From: Bacteroidota bacterium
GTDB lineage: Bacteria; Bacteroidota; Bacteroidia; 2-12-FULL-35-15
Direction: 5' to 3'
Length of the DNA: 64,000 nt
Assembly (NCBI GenBank): GCA_025963775.1
Contig: JAOQAD010000020.1
Span: 34,321-98,320 of the forward strand
Position numbers and translations under genes: made by a program. Numbering within the stretch: the first letter of the stretch is position 1; every line of letters begins with the position of its first letter. Below are positions 56,001 to 62,696 of this stretch, piece after piece. Under the pieces are notes generated by a model. It did not search any database and was not told the DNA's origin. It was given only the letters and a program-made list of their open reading frames with translations.

Positions 56001-58004
56001 ACCCCAGTTAAAAGTATAACCAGGAGTTCCGCCGGAAGGAGTAAAATTAATTGCACCGTTCGATCCACCGAAGCAGGCAACGTTTGTTACCACTGTAGTT
56101 CCTGAAACAGGAGCTGAAGGTTGCGTAACATTTACTGTAACAGTTCCTGTGCAACCATTAGCATCGGTAACCTGTACAGAATAAGTTCCTGCCGTAAGTC
56201 CTGTTCTGTCTTCTGTAGTTGGACCAGAAGGAAGCCAGTTAAAAGTATAACCTGGAGTTCCACCAGACGGAGTTAAATTGATTGCACCGTTCGATACTCC
56301 GAAGCAGGCAACGTTTGTTACCACTGTAGTTCCTGAAACAGGAGCTGAAGGTTGCGTTACAGTTACTATAACAGCTCCTGTACATCCATTCGCATCAGTA
56401 GTTATAACAGTATAAGTTCCTGCAGCAAGTCCTGTTCTGTCTTCTGTTGTAACACCACCACCCCAGTTAAAAGTATAACCGGGAGTTCCACCGGAAGGAG
56501 TAAGATTAATTGCACCGTTCGATCCTCCGAAGCAGGAAACGTTTGTTACCACTGTAGTTCCTGAAACAGGAGCTGAAGGTTGCGTAACAGTAACAATTAG
56601 TGATCCTGTGCAGCTATTCGCGTCAGTAGTTATAACAGTATAGTTTCCTACTGCAAGTCCTGTTCTGTCTTCTGTTGTAATTCCACCACCCCAGTTAAAA
56701 GTATAACCGGGAGTTCCGCCGGAAGGAGTAAAATTAATTGCACCGTTCGATCCTCCGAAACAGGCAACGCTTGTTACCACTTTAGTTCCTGAAACAGGAG
56801 TTGGTTGCGTAACAATTGCTGTTACAGTTGCTGCGCAAGCGTTTGCATCAGTAATAAAGCAAGTATAAGTTCCTGCTGCAAGTGCGGTTCTGTCTTCTGT
56901 TGTAACACCGCCGCCCCAGTTAAAAGTATAACCGGGAGTTCCGCCGGAAGGAGTTAAGTTGATGGCGCCATTTGATCCGCCAAAGCAGGCAGTGTTTGTA
57001 ACAACTGTACTTCCTGAGAGTACAGGAGAAACGTTAACAAGAACAGGAGTTGAAGTCGCTGACATTCCGGAGTTGGTACATGTAACAAATACCCGGTAAT
57101 ATGTCGAAGTTGTAGTGTTTGCTATATAGGTAGCACTGGTAGCTCCTGAAACAGGTGTCCAGGTTGTTCCATCTGGCGAAGATTCCCATTGGAATGTAGA
57201 GCCGCCAAACTGAACATTTTGAGTTGTCAACGTAAAGTTTGTGCCTCCACATGCCGGATTTGCCGATGAAATAGTATTACCAGGTGTTGGTGTGCCTGAG
57301 CAAGCAGCGGCAATGGTTAGACTACCAAGAAATCCGCGCACCGTATTGGTCAGTGCTGTGACTGTTCCACCGTAGCCTATATTGGTTCCGGTAACAATAT
57401 CGCAACCAGAACCAGAGAACGTATAAGTTCCTGCGGCAACCGTTGCATAACGCAGCTGCCCGCCTACCAGGTTGAAACAAAGTCCGTAAGTAGAGCTTGC
57501 CGGAATAGTAACTGAAATACCTGTCAGCATAGGTTGGGTAACGGTAGTGCTGGCATTGGATATGCCCGTAAATGTACCCGATGCCCCCATTGTCCATCCG
57601 TTTGCAACTGTTATTTGTCCCGGAGGACCTGTAATAGCGCCTGGTTTATACCAAAGCTCGGCGGTGGTACTTGTGTTTAAAGTGGTTATTGACGCAAGGT
57701 CTGTAATAATAACAGGAAAAGCATTGTTGTTCACAAAATTAAAACTGACTGCAGAACTTCCGTTATTATTAACGAAGCCTGATGTGGAGATAGTGACTTG
57801 GCCTTTTGCAGATATAGAGATCAGCAAGAGACAAGTAGCTGCCATAAACCATGAAAGGTACAATGACCTGAATCCGGCTAAGAAACCGGTTGTTTTTTGC
57901 CCTGTTAATGATTTGCCCGATACCAGCGGCAATAAAAGTAATTTTTTTGTAATTGTATGCTTGTCAGAATAAAACAAATTACAATATGATAGGATGTTTT
58001 TCAT
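53007..58004 (-). CDS. SprB-like repeat adhesin with T9SS sorting domain
   Basis: 1665 residues. The N-terminus is long: 69 residues before the cleavage-like site SISAKGQ, with the hydrophobic core at AATCLLLISIS. An unassigned beta domain (70-235) and an Ig-like domain (240-330) follow. Then 16 SprB-type units fill about 335-1500: eight of about 76 residues (CFGGSNGAINLTPSGGTPGY), two of about 80 (CNGGSNGAATVSVSGG), four of about 66 (CNGGSSTITVSAMDGT) and two divergent ones. A type A sorting domain ends it (VVYPNPNNGVFTIS). SprB of Flavobacterium is a mobile adhesin for gliding; adhesion is the likely role here. Neither gliding genes nor T9SS core genes are in the window. Confidence 0.9.
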   Translation of the reverse strand: MKNILSYCNLFYSDKHTITKKLLLLPLVSGKSLTGQKTTGFLAGFRSLYLSWFMAATCLLLISISAKGQVTISTSGFVNNNGSSAVSFNFVNNNAFPVIITDLASITTLNTSTTAELWYKPGAITGPPGQITVANGWTMGASGTFTGISNASTTVTQPMLTGISVTIPASSTYGLCFNLVGGQLRYATVAAGTYTFSGSGCDIVTGTNIGYGGTVTALTNTVRGFLGSLTIAAACSGTPTPGNTISSANPACGGTNFTLTTQNVQFGGSTFQWESSPDGTTWTPVSGATSATYIANTTTSTYYRVFVTCTNSGMSATSTPVLVNVSPVLSGSTVVTNTACFGGSNGAINLTPSGGTPGYTFNWGGGVTTEDRTALAAGTYTCFITDANACAATVTAIVTQPTPVSGTKVVTSVACFGGSNGAINFTPSGGTPGYTFNWGGGITTEDRTGLAVGNYTVITTDANSCTGSLIVTVTQPSAPVSGTTVVTNVSCFGGSNGAINLTPSGGTPGYTFNWGGGVTTEDRTGLAAGTYTVITTDANGCTGAVIVTVTQPSAPVSGTTVVTNVACFGVSNGAINLTPSGGTPGYTFNWLPSGPTTEDRTGLTAGTYSVQVTDANGCTGTVTVNVTQPSAPVSGTTVVTNVACFGGSNGAINFTPSGGTPGYTFNWGGGVITEDRTGLADGNYTVTTTDANGCTGTVAVTVTEPSAPVSGTTVETNVACFGGSNGTIDLTPTGGTPGYTYNWLPSGPTTQDRIGIAAGTYTVQITDANSCTGTVAVTVTQPSAPVSGTTIVTSVACFGGSNGAINFTPSGGTPGYTFNWGGGVTTEDRTGLASGNYTVITTDANGCTGTVTVTVTQPSAPVSGTTVVTNVACFGGSNGTIDLTPTGGTPGYTYNWLPSGPTTQDRIGISAGTYTVQITDANGCTGTVTVTVTQPPAISVSLASQTNISCNGGSNGAATVSVSGGTTSYSYNWTPGNPTGDGTASVTGLTAGTWTCTVTDANSCVATQTVNITSPTALVVSLVSQTNISCNGGSNGAATVLVSGGTSSYSYNWTPGNPTGDGTASVTGLTAGTWTCTVTDANSCVATQTVNITAPTALVATSSSTPVLCNGGSSVVTISASGGTTAYTGTGTFTVTAGPYTYTVTDANGCTAVTSVTVTEPTALMAMSSSTPILCNGGSSTITVSAMDGTAPYTGTGTFTVTAGAYSYTVTDANGCTAVTSGTVTEPTALMAMSSSTPILCNGGSSTITVSAMDGTGPYTGEGTFTVTAGAYSYTVTDANGCTAVTSGTVTEPIALMAMSSSTPILCNGGSSVITVSAMDGTGPYTGEGTFTATAGAYSYTVTDANGCTAVTSGTVTEPSPITSAVTTTNSNCGSSNGSAIVSAAGGTGTLTYSWSSGGSTATEAGLVSGTYTVTITDGNSCVVTDVAVVSDLGAPAVTDMVTNLTCNGSGDGAIDITPTGGAGSYTYNWSNSASTEDLSGLAAGVYTYTVTDGASCQAVGSVTVTEPSAIDVSTTTNTSNITANESAATAYQWIDCDNANTPIAGETNQSYTFTADGNYAVIVTMGACSDTSACVNINTNGIKPDVKNTELVVYPNPNNGVFTISSTSEGVYSIVNELGQTLQTLKLNTGNNFTLNVRDLSNGVYFISGISNNKITKQKIIVTQ
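53480..57040 (-). repeat. Tandem coding repeats with a 459-base higher-order period
   Basis: Within the SprB-like gene, units carrying WGGG alternate with units carrying WLPSGP. The block GGACC[GA]GAAGGAAGCCAG occurs at 55303, 55762 and 56221, spaced exactly 459 bases (153 codons), so recent copies spread as pairs. Confidence 0.85.
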
Positions 58005-58036
58005 AATTAAGAAGAATTAGTTTTTTAAAAAATGTA

Positions 58037-58069
58037 CAAATTAACCTCGCTATTTCACTGTTCAACAAA
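58037..58069 (-). promoter_or_regulatory. Promoter of the SprB-like gene
   Basis: Leftward: TTTG (58069-58066), 21 bases, TTAATTTG (58044-58037), one mismatch from the full consensus. Expected start near 58030, about 26 bases before the ATG. Confidence 0.55.
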
Positions 58070-58549
58070 GGCTATCTGTGTGGACGCCTCTGCGGTTATG
58101 ATCGGAGGCAAAAGGAAGATTTTTTTTATTTCACGGCCGAAGGTACGTGTTTTAATGTTGCTTATTGGTTTTATTTTTCAGCGGAGCAAAATTCCGGTTA
58201 ATTTACGCCGGCCGCAATAGTGGTTGATCACTATTCGCTACCAACTGCGCTTTTGGGCGGGAGTAGACTTAAAATATGATTGAAGTAGTTACATACAATA
58301 AACGACACAGAACGGCCCGCTGCAAAGCAATCCGGCACTGGGTACTTTTCAAAACTAAAAACCCTCTAATACCAATGTGTTTAGAGGGTTTTTGTTTCTT
58401 ATTTGGTCACAATCTGGTAACCTAATCAACAAAAACCTTATTATCAAGGGTTTTGCGGTTAAAAGTTTCCGGATTTTTTTTAACGATTGCTATAAATCAG
58501 AGCACCAAGTACTGAATTTATTAACTTAGATGCGAAAGAAATCTTTATT
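58070..58549. other. Intergenic region at the edge of the scarred segment
   Basis: No gene seen. It holds a small inverted repeat AATAGTG / CACTATT (58216-58235) and a terminator-like hairpin at 58357-58393. The base composition becomes more A/T rich to the right. No attachment site could be identified with confidence. Confidence 0.4.
58357..58393 (+). terminator. Terminator-like hairpin without an upstream gene
   Basis: Arms AAAAACCCTCTAA and TTAGAGGGTTTTT, then G and TTT. The gene or RNA that it once served is not visible in the 300 bases to its left. Confidence 0.55.
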
Positions 58550-58831
58550 ATGGAAGAAAATATCTGTCCAATTTGTTTGCGACAACTAGCCGAACCAAGT
58601 TGTCGTCATCACTTAATTCCACTTTCACAGGGCGGAAAAGGCGATGTTACTTTTATGATGCATAAAATATGTCACGGAAAAGTTCATTCGATTTTTAATG
58701 AAAAAGAATTGGCGCGAACATATACTTCTATTGGAAAAATACTAGAAAACGAAGACCTTCAAAATTTCGTTAACTGGGTAAAGAAAAAACCTTTAGACTT
58801 TTATGATGGATCTTTTAAAGCAAAAAAATAA
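58550..58831 (+). CDS. Small HNH endonuclease-like protein
   Basis: 93 residues. Zinc-type Cys pair CPIC at residues 6-9, HNH core RHHLIPLSQGGKGD near 19 and HKICHGKVHSIF near 38. The compact stand-alone HNH layout suggests a metal-dependent nuclease, as found near mobile or defence genes. It lies at the left edge of the scarred, A/T-rich segment. Confidence 0.8.
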   Translation: MEENICPICLRQLAEPSCRHHLIPLSQGGKGDVTFMMHKICHGKVHSIFNEKELARTYTSIGKILENEDLQNFVNWVKKKPLDFYDGSFKAKK

Positions 58832-58899
58832 GTAAGCTTATCTCGCTCTCTTTTTATATAAATTCTGCACATGACTCTCTAAAGGCTTCTCAAAACTTG

Positions 58900-59059
58900 T
58901 ATTATCAAGGTCATTTTGGCTAGCCGAACAGCTTTCTAAAAGTTATGGTTAATGCCTATGTTCAAAATCGTAGGCAGCCGAGTTTAGAGGATTTATATAA
59001 AATAGCTGAAATTTTGAATGTTGATGTAAAAAAGCTATTGGTACAAAGTAATGGATAAA
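58900..59059 (+). pseudogene. Decayed Xre-type helix-turn-helix gene
   Basis: One frame reads WLAEQLSKSY, then breaks (stop at 58950 region); a shifted frame continues VNAYVQNRRQPSLEDLYKIA and EILNVDVKKLLVQSNG, which is the usual Xre helix-turn-helix ending. A small deletion at about 58946 explains the shift. The 5' part is missing. Its stop codon overlaps an ATG in ATGGATAA, the arrangement seen where such regulators precede type I methylase genes. Confidence 0.6.
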
Positions 59060-59360
59060 GAATTTTTGAATGATGCAACAGTGGGTAAATTAGCAATTCT
59101 TGGAATTGATGCTACGACTAACCAAGCTGTTGCGGCTTTAATAACAACAAAAAGTTTTTATAACGGATATCTTTATTTTTATCTCGATAACAATAAAGAA
59201 AGTTTACTCCGCTTAAGGCAGGGTGGTGCACAGCCTGACATTAGTCAAAAGGTCTTAAATAATTTTCGAATACCGTTGCCATCACTACGAGCATCGCATA
59301 GTACAAAAAAATGAAGAAATACTTAGTGAATTAGGTCATTCAAAGTTTGAAGCATTGTAA
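59051..59360 (+). pseudogene. hsdS: Type I restriction specificity subunit remnant
   Basis: After MDKE, the text FLNDATVGKLAILGIDATTN, QAVAALITTKSFYNGYLYFY and LRQGGAQPDISQKVLNNFRI is the end of an HsdS target-recognition domain. A frameshift near 59285 follows; the other frame gives EHRIVQKNEEILSELGHSKF and a stop, the HsdS C-terminal coiled coil. The methylase and most of HsdS are gone, apparently by a deletion that fused the gene after hsdM's likely start codon to the end of hsdS. Confidence 0.7.
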
Positions 59361-59573
59361 GATTGAACTAATCAGATACAGGCATGCTCTGTTGAAAAGT
59401 GCTTTTGATAAACTGTGGGTAGAGGGCAGTATTGGCTTCAAGGAAAAACTGCAAAACCTGATCTTTCCTAACGGTCTGGTATTTGACAAGGAAAAGGGGG
59501 CATTTCGAACCCCGGATTTGAATTACATTATTGCTGAAATCGCCCTAACCACGGGCAATTTTGCTATAATAAA

Positions 59574-59610
59574 AAAGGGACTTAGCTTTTTTATAAGCGT
59601 CAGTCCCTTT
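59574..59610 (-). terminator. Terminator of a tRNA-like remnant
   Basis: Stem AAAGGGACT / AGTCCCTTT with an inner AGCTT/AAGC stem; leftward it is followed by a T run. It follows the tRNA-like 3' sequence at 59611-59645 on the minus strand. Confidence 0.65.
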
Positions 59611-59645
59611 GTGCGGAGCCGAGTAGACGAATTTCGAACCTCAAG
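59611..59645 (-). other. tRNA-like 3' end remnant
   Basis: On the minus strand, GAGGTTCGAAATTCGTC then CTCGGCTCCGCA looks like the T-loop and acceptor end of a tRNA, but the T stem does not pair and there is no 5' half. Probably an old attachment-site scar. Confidence 0.35.
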
Positions 59646-59797
59646 AATGCTAATATCAGGGCAAAGATACAAAAAGAATATAACCCTAATTTCAAAGATT
59701 TAATCACAGATGGCTTTGTGCAGGATCTATTGGAGATAAATAGTTTTGTTGACAAGTACCATATTAGCACCAGGTTGATACTAAAGTAAGGCTGTCC

Positions 59798-60154
59798 TTA
59801 CCGCTTGATTATTTTGTACTGCCTGACTTGAATATTCTTGTCCATGACGGATAACAGGTACATTCCATTGGAGAAACCCTGAATAGGAATAGTGCTTGAC
59901 CCAGGACTAAAGTTGGTCCGACAAAGAACACGTCCTGCTAAGTCATACAATATAATTGAACCCTCAAAATCGTAACTGTTTATATTAATATGGTTTTCAG
60001 TAACTATAACTTCCAGGTCTTCGGATAGCGGTATATTGTCTTCAGTCGCTGTAGTTTCACAATAGATGTTTGACTCCATAATATTATTCAATCCCCAACT
60101 CCCGTAAGTACCATTAAGATAAACCCCATTGATGACCTCAAAAAATTTATCCAT
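59798..60154 (-). pseudogene. T9SS sorting domain without a body
   Basis: 118 codons from ATG 60154. No signal peptide. The second half is a type A sorting domain (ILYDLAGRVLCRTNF, GFSNGMYLLSVMDKNIQVRQ, YKIIKR at the end). An exported parent must once have existed, so this is most likely the 3' end left by a deletion. Confidence 0.65.
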
Positions 60155-60193
60155 AGGAAAAAGATTACACAAATATAAATTAAAATTTACTTT

Positions 60194-61162
60194 TTAATTC
60201 TTATTGTATTTATTCCTGTAATCCACAGGTGTCATGCCGGTTATTCGTTTGAACACTTCCCTGAATGCCTGAATGTCGGAATAACCAACGTCGTACATGA
60301 TTTCGTTAATGGTTTTTCTTCCCATCTCCAATTGTTTTTTTGCTGCTTCAATTTTAACGCGCTGAATGTATTCGGCAACCGTATTGCGTGTTGCTTTTTT
60401 AAACCTGCGTTCAAAAGTTCTTTTTGTTATGTGAAATTTATCAGCCACCAGATCAACGGTTAATTTCTCTGCATAGTTTTGCTCAATAAATTTCTGCGCG
60501 TTTAAAATGGCTTCATCATCATGATCTTTGAGGCCTTGGAATATTATAAAAGCAGATTGATTATTTTTATCCAGGTCAATTACAAAATACTTGGCGGTAT
60601 GAATTGCTATTTCACGATTTGTATACTTTTCAACAAGGTGTAATAACAAATTCCAATAAGCATTACTACCTGCACTTGAATATAATCCGTCCTGATCGGT
60701 AATTACTTTTTCATCAACAAGTGTTACAGCCGGATAAAAATACCTGAACTCATTTGCATAAGCCCAATGTGTTGTACATTGCTTTCCATTTAGGATGCCA
60801 GTAAAAGCCAATAGAAAAGCGCCAGTGCATAAGCTTGCCACTTCGGATCCATTTTTATAAGCGTCGGCAATCCACATACAACAATCCTTATTTAAATATG
60901 TAGCACTATTTACATGGCCGGCAAGTGAAGGAATAATAATGAGATCAGTTTTTTTTACATCTTCAAAAACAACATCCGGTTTAATGATATATTTACCACT
61001 ATTAAACTTTACATCTTCTGTAAAGCCCACCAACTGAATTTTAAACAAGGACGCTTTGCCGCTTTCCTTCAGCAACTCATTTACTTTTTCAAATACATAA
61101 GCAGAATCCATTATGGAAGCCACCACTGCATTACGTAACACTAATATTGAAATATGAATCAC
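60194..61162 (-). CDS. GlxA-type AraC family regulator (DJ-1/PfpI plus AraC HTH)
   Basis: 322 residues from GTG 61162. DJ-1/PfpI-like domain at about 1-200 with the conserved nucleophile-like Cys in SLCTGAFLLAF, and a double helix-turn-helix at about 225-318 (LVADKFHITKRTFERRFKKA; VGYSDIQAFREVFKRITGMTP). The GTG is chosen because a TATATTTG box ends four bases before it. It is divergent from a three-gene unit, and two 12-base direct repeats sit between them. Confidence 0.9.
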   Translation of the reverse strand: MIHISILVLRNAVVASIMDSAYVFEKVNELLKESGKASLFKIQLVGFTEDVKFNSGKYIIKPDVVFEDVKKTDLIIIPSLAGHVNSATYLNKDCCMWIADAYKNGSEVASLCTGAFLLAFTGILNGKQCTTHWAYANEFRYFYPAVTLVDEKVITDQDGLYSSAGSNAYWNLLLHLVEKYTNREIAIHTAKYFVIDLDKNNQSAFIIFQGLKDHDDEAILNAQKFIEQNYAEKLTVDLVADKFHITKRTFERRFKKATRNTVAEYIQRVKIEAAKKQLEMGRKTINEIMYDVGYSDIQAFREVFKRITGMTPVDYRNKYNKN

Positions 61163-61166
61163 GGTT

Positions 61167-61174
61167 CAAATATA
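61167..61174 (-). promoter_or_regulatory. -7 box (TATATTTG) four bases before the AraC-type GTG
   Basis: TATATTTG, AACC, GTG on the minus strand; predicts a leaderless mRNA. No -33 match; the direct repeats at 61184-61218 occupy that position. Confidence 0.5.
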
Positions 61175-61183
61175 GAAAATTTT

Positions 61184-61218
61184 TGTCGCATTTACCCCCT
61201 AAACAATGCCGCATTTAC
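61184..61218. promoter_or_regulatory. AraC-type direct-repeat operator
   Basis: TGTCGCATTTAC (61184-61195) and TGCCGCATTTAC (61207-61218) repeat head to tail at a 23-base spacing, about two helical turns. It lies between the two divergent -7 boxes and is the natural site for the adjacent AraC-type regulator. Confidence 0.6.
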
Positions 61219-61244
61219 ACGGTATCAAAATCACTTATTGTTGA

Positions 61245-61252
61245 TAGTTTTG
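61245..61252 (+). promoter_or_regulatory. -7 box (TAGTTTTG) of the VOC/DoxX-like/DUF4287 unit
   Basis: Exact match to TAnnTTTG with no TTTG at -33; expected start near 61258, about 18 bases before the ATG. Absence of a -33 box fits activation from the repeats at 61184-61218. Confidence 0.5.
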
Positions 61253-61275
61253 TACCATAACCATAAAAAACACAT

Positions 61276-61704
61276 ATGATCAGCATGAATCCCTATTTCA
61301 ACTTCAAAGGTAATACCGGAGAGGCCATGAATTTTTACAAATCTGTTTTCGGAGGTGAATTTACTACCCATCAACGTTTTAAAGATATACCAGGGGGCGA
61401 AAAAATGACGCCTCAAGAACAGGAAATGTTTGTGCATATTTCTTTGACGACACCTAAAGGCCATGTGTTTATGGCAACAGATGCATTAGACTCAATGGAG
61501 CAGAAAGTAATTTTCGGCAATAACTATCACATCCTTCTTCATACCGAGAACGAGACTGAAACCGATAAATTATTTAATGCGCTTTCGGCTGGCGGAAAAG
61601 TAGAAATGCCAGTGAACAAAACTTTCTGGGGGGCCTATTGCGGTATGTGTCGCGATAAATTTGATATTCAATGGATGGTTAATTTTACTTACCCTCAAAA
61701 ATAA
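61276..61704 (+). CDS. PhnB-like VOC protein
   Basis: 142 residues: NPYFNFKGNTGEAMNFYKSV, GGEFTTHQRF, HISLTTPKGHVFMATDA and WGAYCGMCRDKFDIQWMVNF match the PhnB/3-demethylubiquinone-methyltransferase-like VOC group. A second ATG three codons in is possible. First gene of a short rightward unit. Function not established for the group. Confidence 0.9.
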   Translation: MISMNPYFNFKGNTGEAMNFYKSVFGGEFTTHQRFKDIPGGEKMTPQEQEMFVHISLTTPKGHVFMATDALDSMEQKVIFGNNYHILLHTENETETDKLFNALSAGGKVEMPVNKTFWGAYCGMCRDKFDIQWMVNFTYPQK

Positions 61705-61709
61705 TAACG

Positions 61710-62111
61710 ATGGAAACAACTAAAACCAATTCTAAAGCTGTGTTATGGACAAGCCGTATCATTAGCATACTAAGTATTCTTTTTCTTTTAATGGATGCGA
61801 TTATGAAAATTGTTAAGGCCGCTCCTTCAATAGAAGGTTGCGTTCAATTGGGCTGGCCGGTAGATCATATACAAAGCACAGGAATTATTTTACTTATATG
61901 TACAATTCTATATAGTATTCCGAAAACGTCTATTTTAGGAGCCATACTCGTGACAAGTTATTTAGGCGGAGCAGTAGCCATTATGGTTCGGGCTAATGCG
62001 GGTGGACATCCCTATTTTTTTCCGATAATTTTTGGTGTTTTTATTTGGATACCTTTGTTTTTACAAAACGAAAAATTACGGACGTTAATTCCAATCCGAA
62101 AAGCAGATTAA
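61710..62111 (+). CDS. DoxX-like small membrane protein
   Basis: 133 residues, four membrane helices (IISILSILFLLMDAIMKIVK; STGIILLICTILYSI; ILGAILVTSYLGGAVAIMV; FFPIIFGVFIWIPLFL) with the GWPVDHIQSTG pattern of DoxX-like proteins found beside VOC and AHSA1 genes. Five bases after the VOC gene. Confidence 0.85.
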   Translation: METTKTNSKAVLWTSRIISILSILFLLMDAIMKIVKAAPSIEGCVQLGWPVDHIQSTGIILLICTILYSIPKTSILGAILVTSYLGGAVAIMVRANAGGHPYFFPIIFGVFIWIPLFLQNEKLRTLIPIRKAD

Positions 62112-62122
62112 TAATAAACAAG

Positions 62123-62368
62123 ATGTCGTTTCAAGCATACATAGACAATATAAAAACTAAAACCGGAAAAACGCCGGAAGATTTTAAAAAGCTTGCAGAG
62201 AAAAAAGGTTTGCTGCAAAAAGGAGAAATCAAGGAAGGTGTCAAAGCGGGAGAAGTTGTTGCGTGGCTTAAAGAAGATTTTGATTTAGGGCATGGGCATT
62301 CGATGGCAATTTATGCTGTGTTTAAAAGAATGAAAGAACCCGACACAAAAAAAGATAAAAAGAAATAG
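62123..62368 (+). CDS. DUF4287 family protein
   Basis: 81 residues from ATG 62123. AYIDNIKTKTGKTPEDFKKL, KAGEVVAWLKEDFDLGHGHS and a Lys-rich tail match DUF4287. Likely a small helical cytoplasmic protein. Third gene of the AraC-flanked unit, 11 bases after the previous one. Confidence 0.88.
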   Translation: MSFQAYIDNIKTKTGKTPEDFKKLAEKKGLLQKGEIKEGVKAGEVVAWLKEDFDLGHGHSMAIYAVFKRMKEPDTKKDKKK

Positions 62369-62527
62369 CAATGAAACGGAACAATTTTACTGTAGTGCTG
62401 AAACATTTTTATTAATCCAGAAAGGCGTCGATTGCAGTGATAAGGAAATCGGGGCATTTCGAACCAACACAATAAATTCTTTGATCGCTGTAATCGCCCG
62501 TTTGTCGGGCGATTCGCTTTTAGTACA

Positions 62528-62565
62528 AATGCAAATGGCCCTGAATTACCAGGGCCATTTGCATT
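62528..62565 (-). terminator. Terminator of the tRNA-Ser remnant
   Basis: Arms AATGCAAATGGCCCTG and CAGGGCCATTTGCATT, 16 paired bases, loop AATTAC. A second hairpin AATCGCCCG / CGGGCGATT is at 62492-62514. Confidence 0.8.
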
Positions 62566-62568
62566 CAG

Positions 62569-62652
62569 CGGAGAGGGCGGGATTCGAACCCGCGATACCC
62601 TTGCGAGTATACAAACTTTCCAGGCTTGCTTTCAGAAGGTTACCTCAACTCC
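62569..62652 (-). tRNA. tRNA-Ser (GGA) 3' remnant
   Basis: On the minus strand, the anticodon arm CAAGC CTGGAAA GTTTG (anticodon GGA), a long variable arm (TATACTCGCAAGGGTA), T arm GCGGG TTCGAAT CCCGC and acceptor strand CCTCTCC plus G are intact from about 62636 leftward. The 5' part (GGAGTTGAGGTAACC) pairs at only five of seven acceptor positions and lacks a D loop, so the gene is incomplete. Most likely a duplicated 3' end at an integration site; the damaged half faces right. Confidence 0.6.
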
Positions 62653-62696
62653 GGTGATGTATAGGTATCTTAAAGTACACCTTCTTACTACTATGG

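Larger units (their letters stand above)
59362..59703 (+). pseudogene. Serine-recombinase C-terminal remnant (scar 1)
   Basis: The frame reads LIRYRHALLKSAFDKLWVEG, FKEKLQNLIFPNGLVFDKEK and GAFRTPDLNYII, which resembles the C-terminal end of large serine recombinases (resolvase family), then passes through a terminator and tRNA-like sequence before stopping. No catalytic N-terminus is present. A similar but different C-terminal end occurs at 62370-62657. Confidence 0.5.
62370..62657 (+). pseudogene. Serine-recombinase C-terminal remnant (scar 2)
   Basis: An open frame without a start reads LLIQKGVDCSDKEIGAFRTN and TINSLIAVIARLSGDS, alignable with scar 1 over DKExGAFRTxxxN, then continues through the terminator and the tRNA-Ser remnant (AERAGFEPAIPL, stop at 62657). 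A recombinase whose 3' end runs into its tRNA target is a known arrangement. Confidence 0.45.

Noticed and set aside
53480..57040. Regular repeats considered as a CRISPR-like array
   Set aside because: Units are about 200-230 bases, fully coding in one frame, and vary at third positions; they are protein repeats.
58032..58220. 62-codon frame upstream of the HNH gene
   Set aside because: Overlaps the promoter of the SprB-like gene and shows no protein-like pattern.
62045..62122. Upstream extension of the DUF4287 gene
   Set aside because: Overlaps the end of the DoxX-like gene and lacks family similarity; ATG 62123 gives the usual start.
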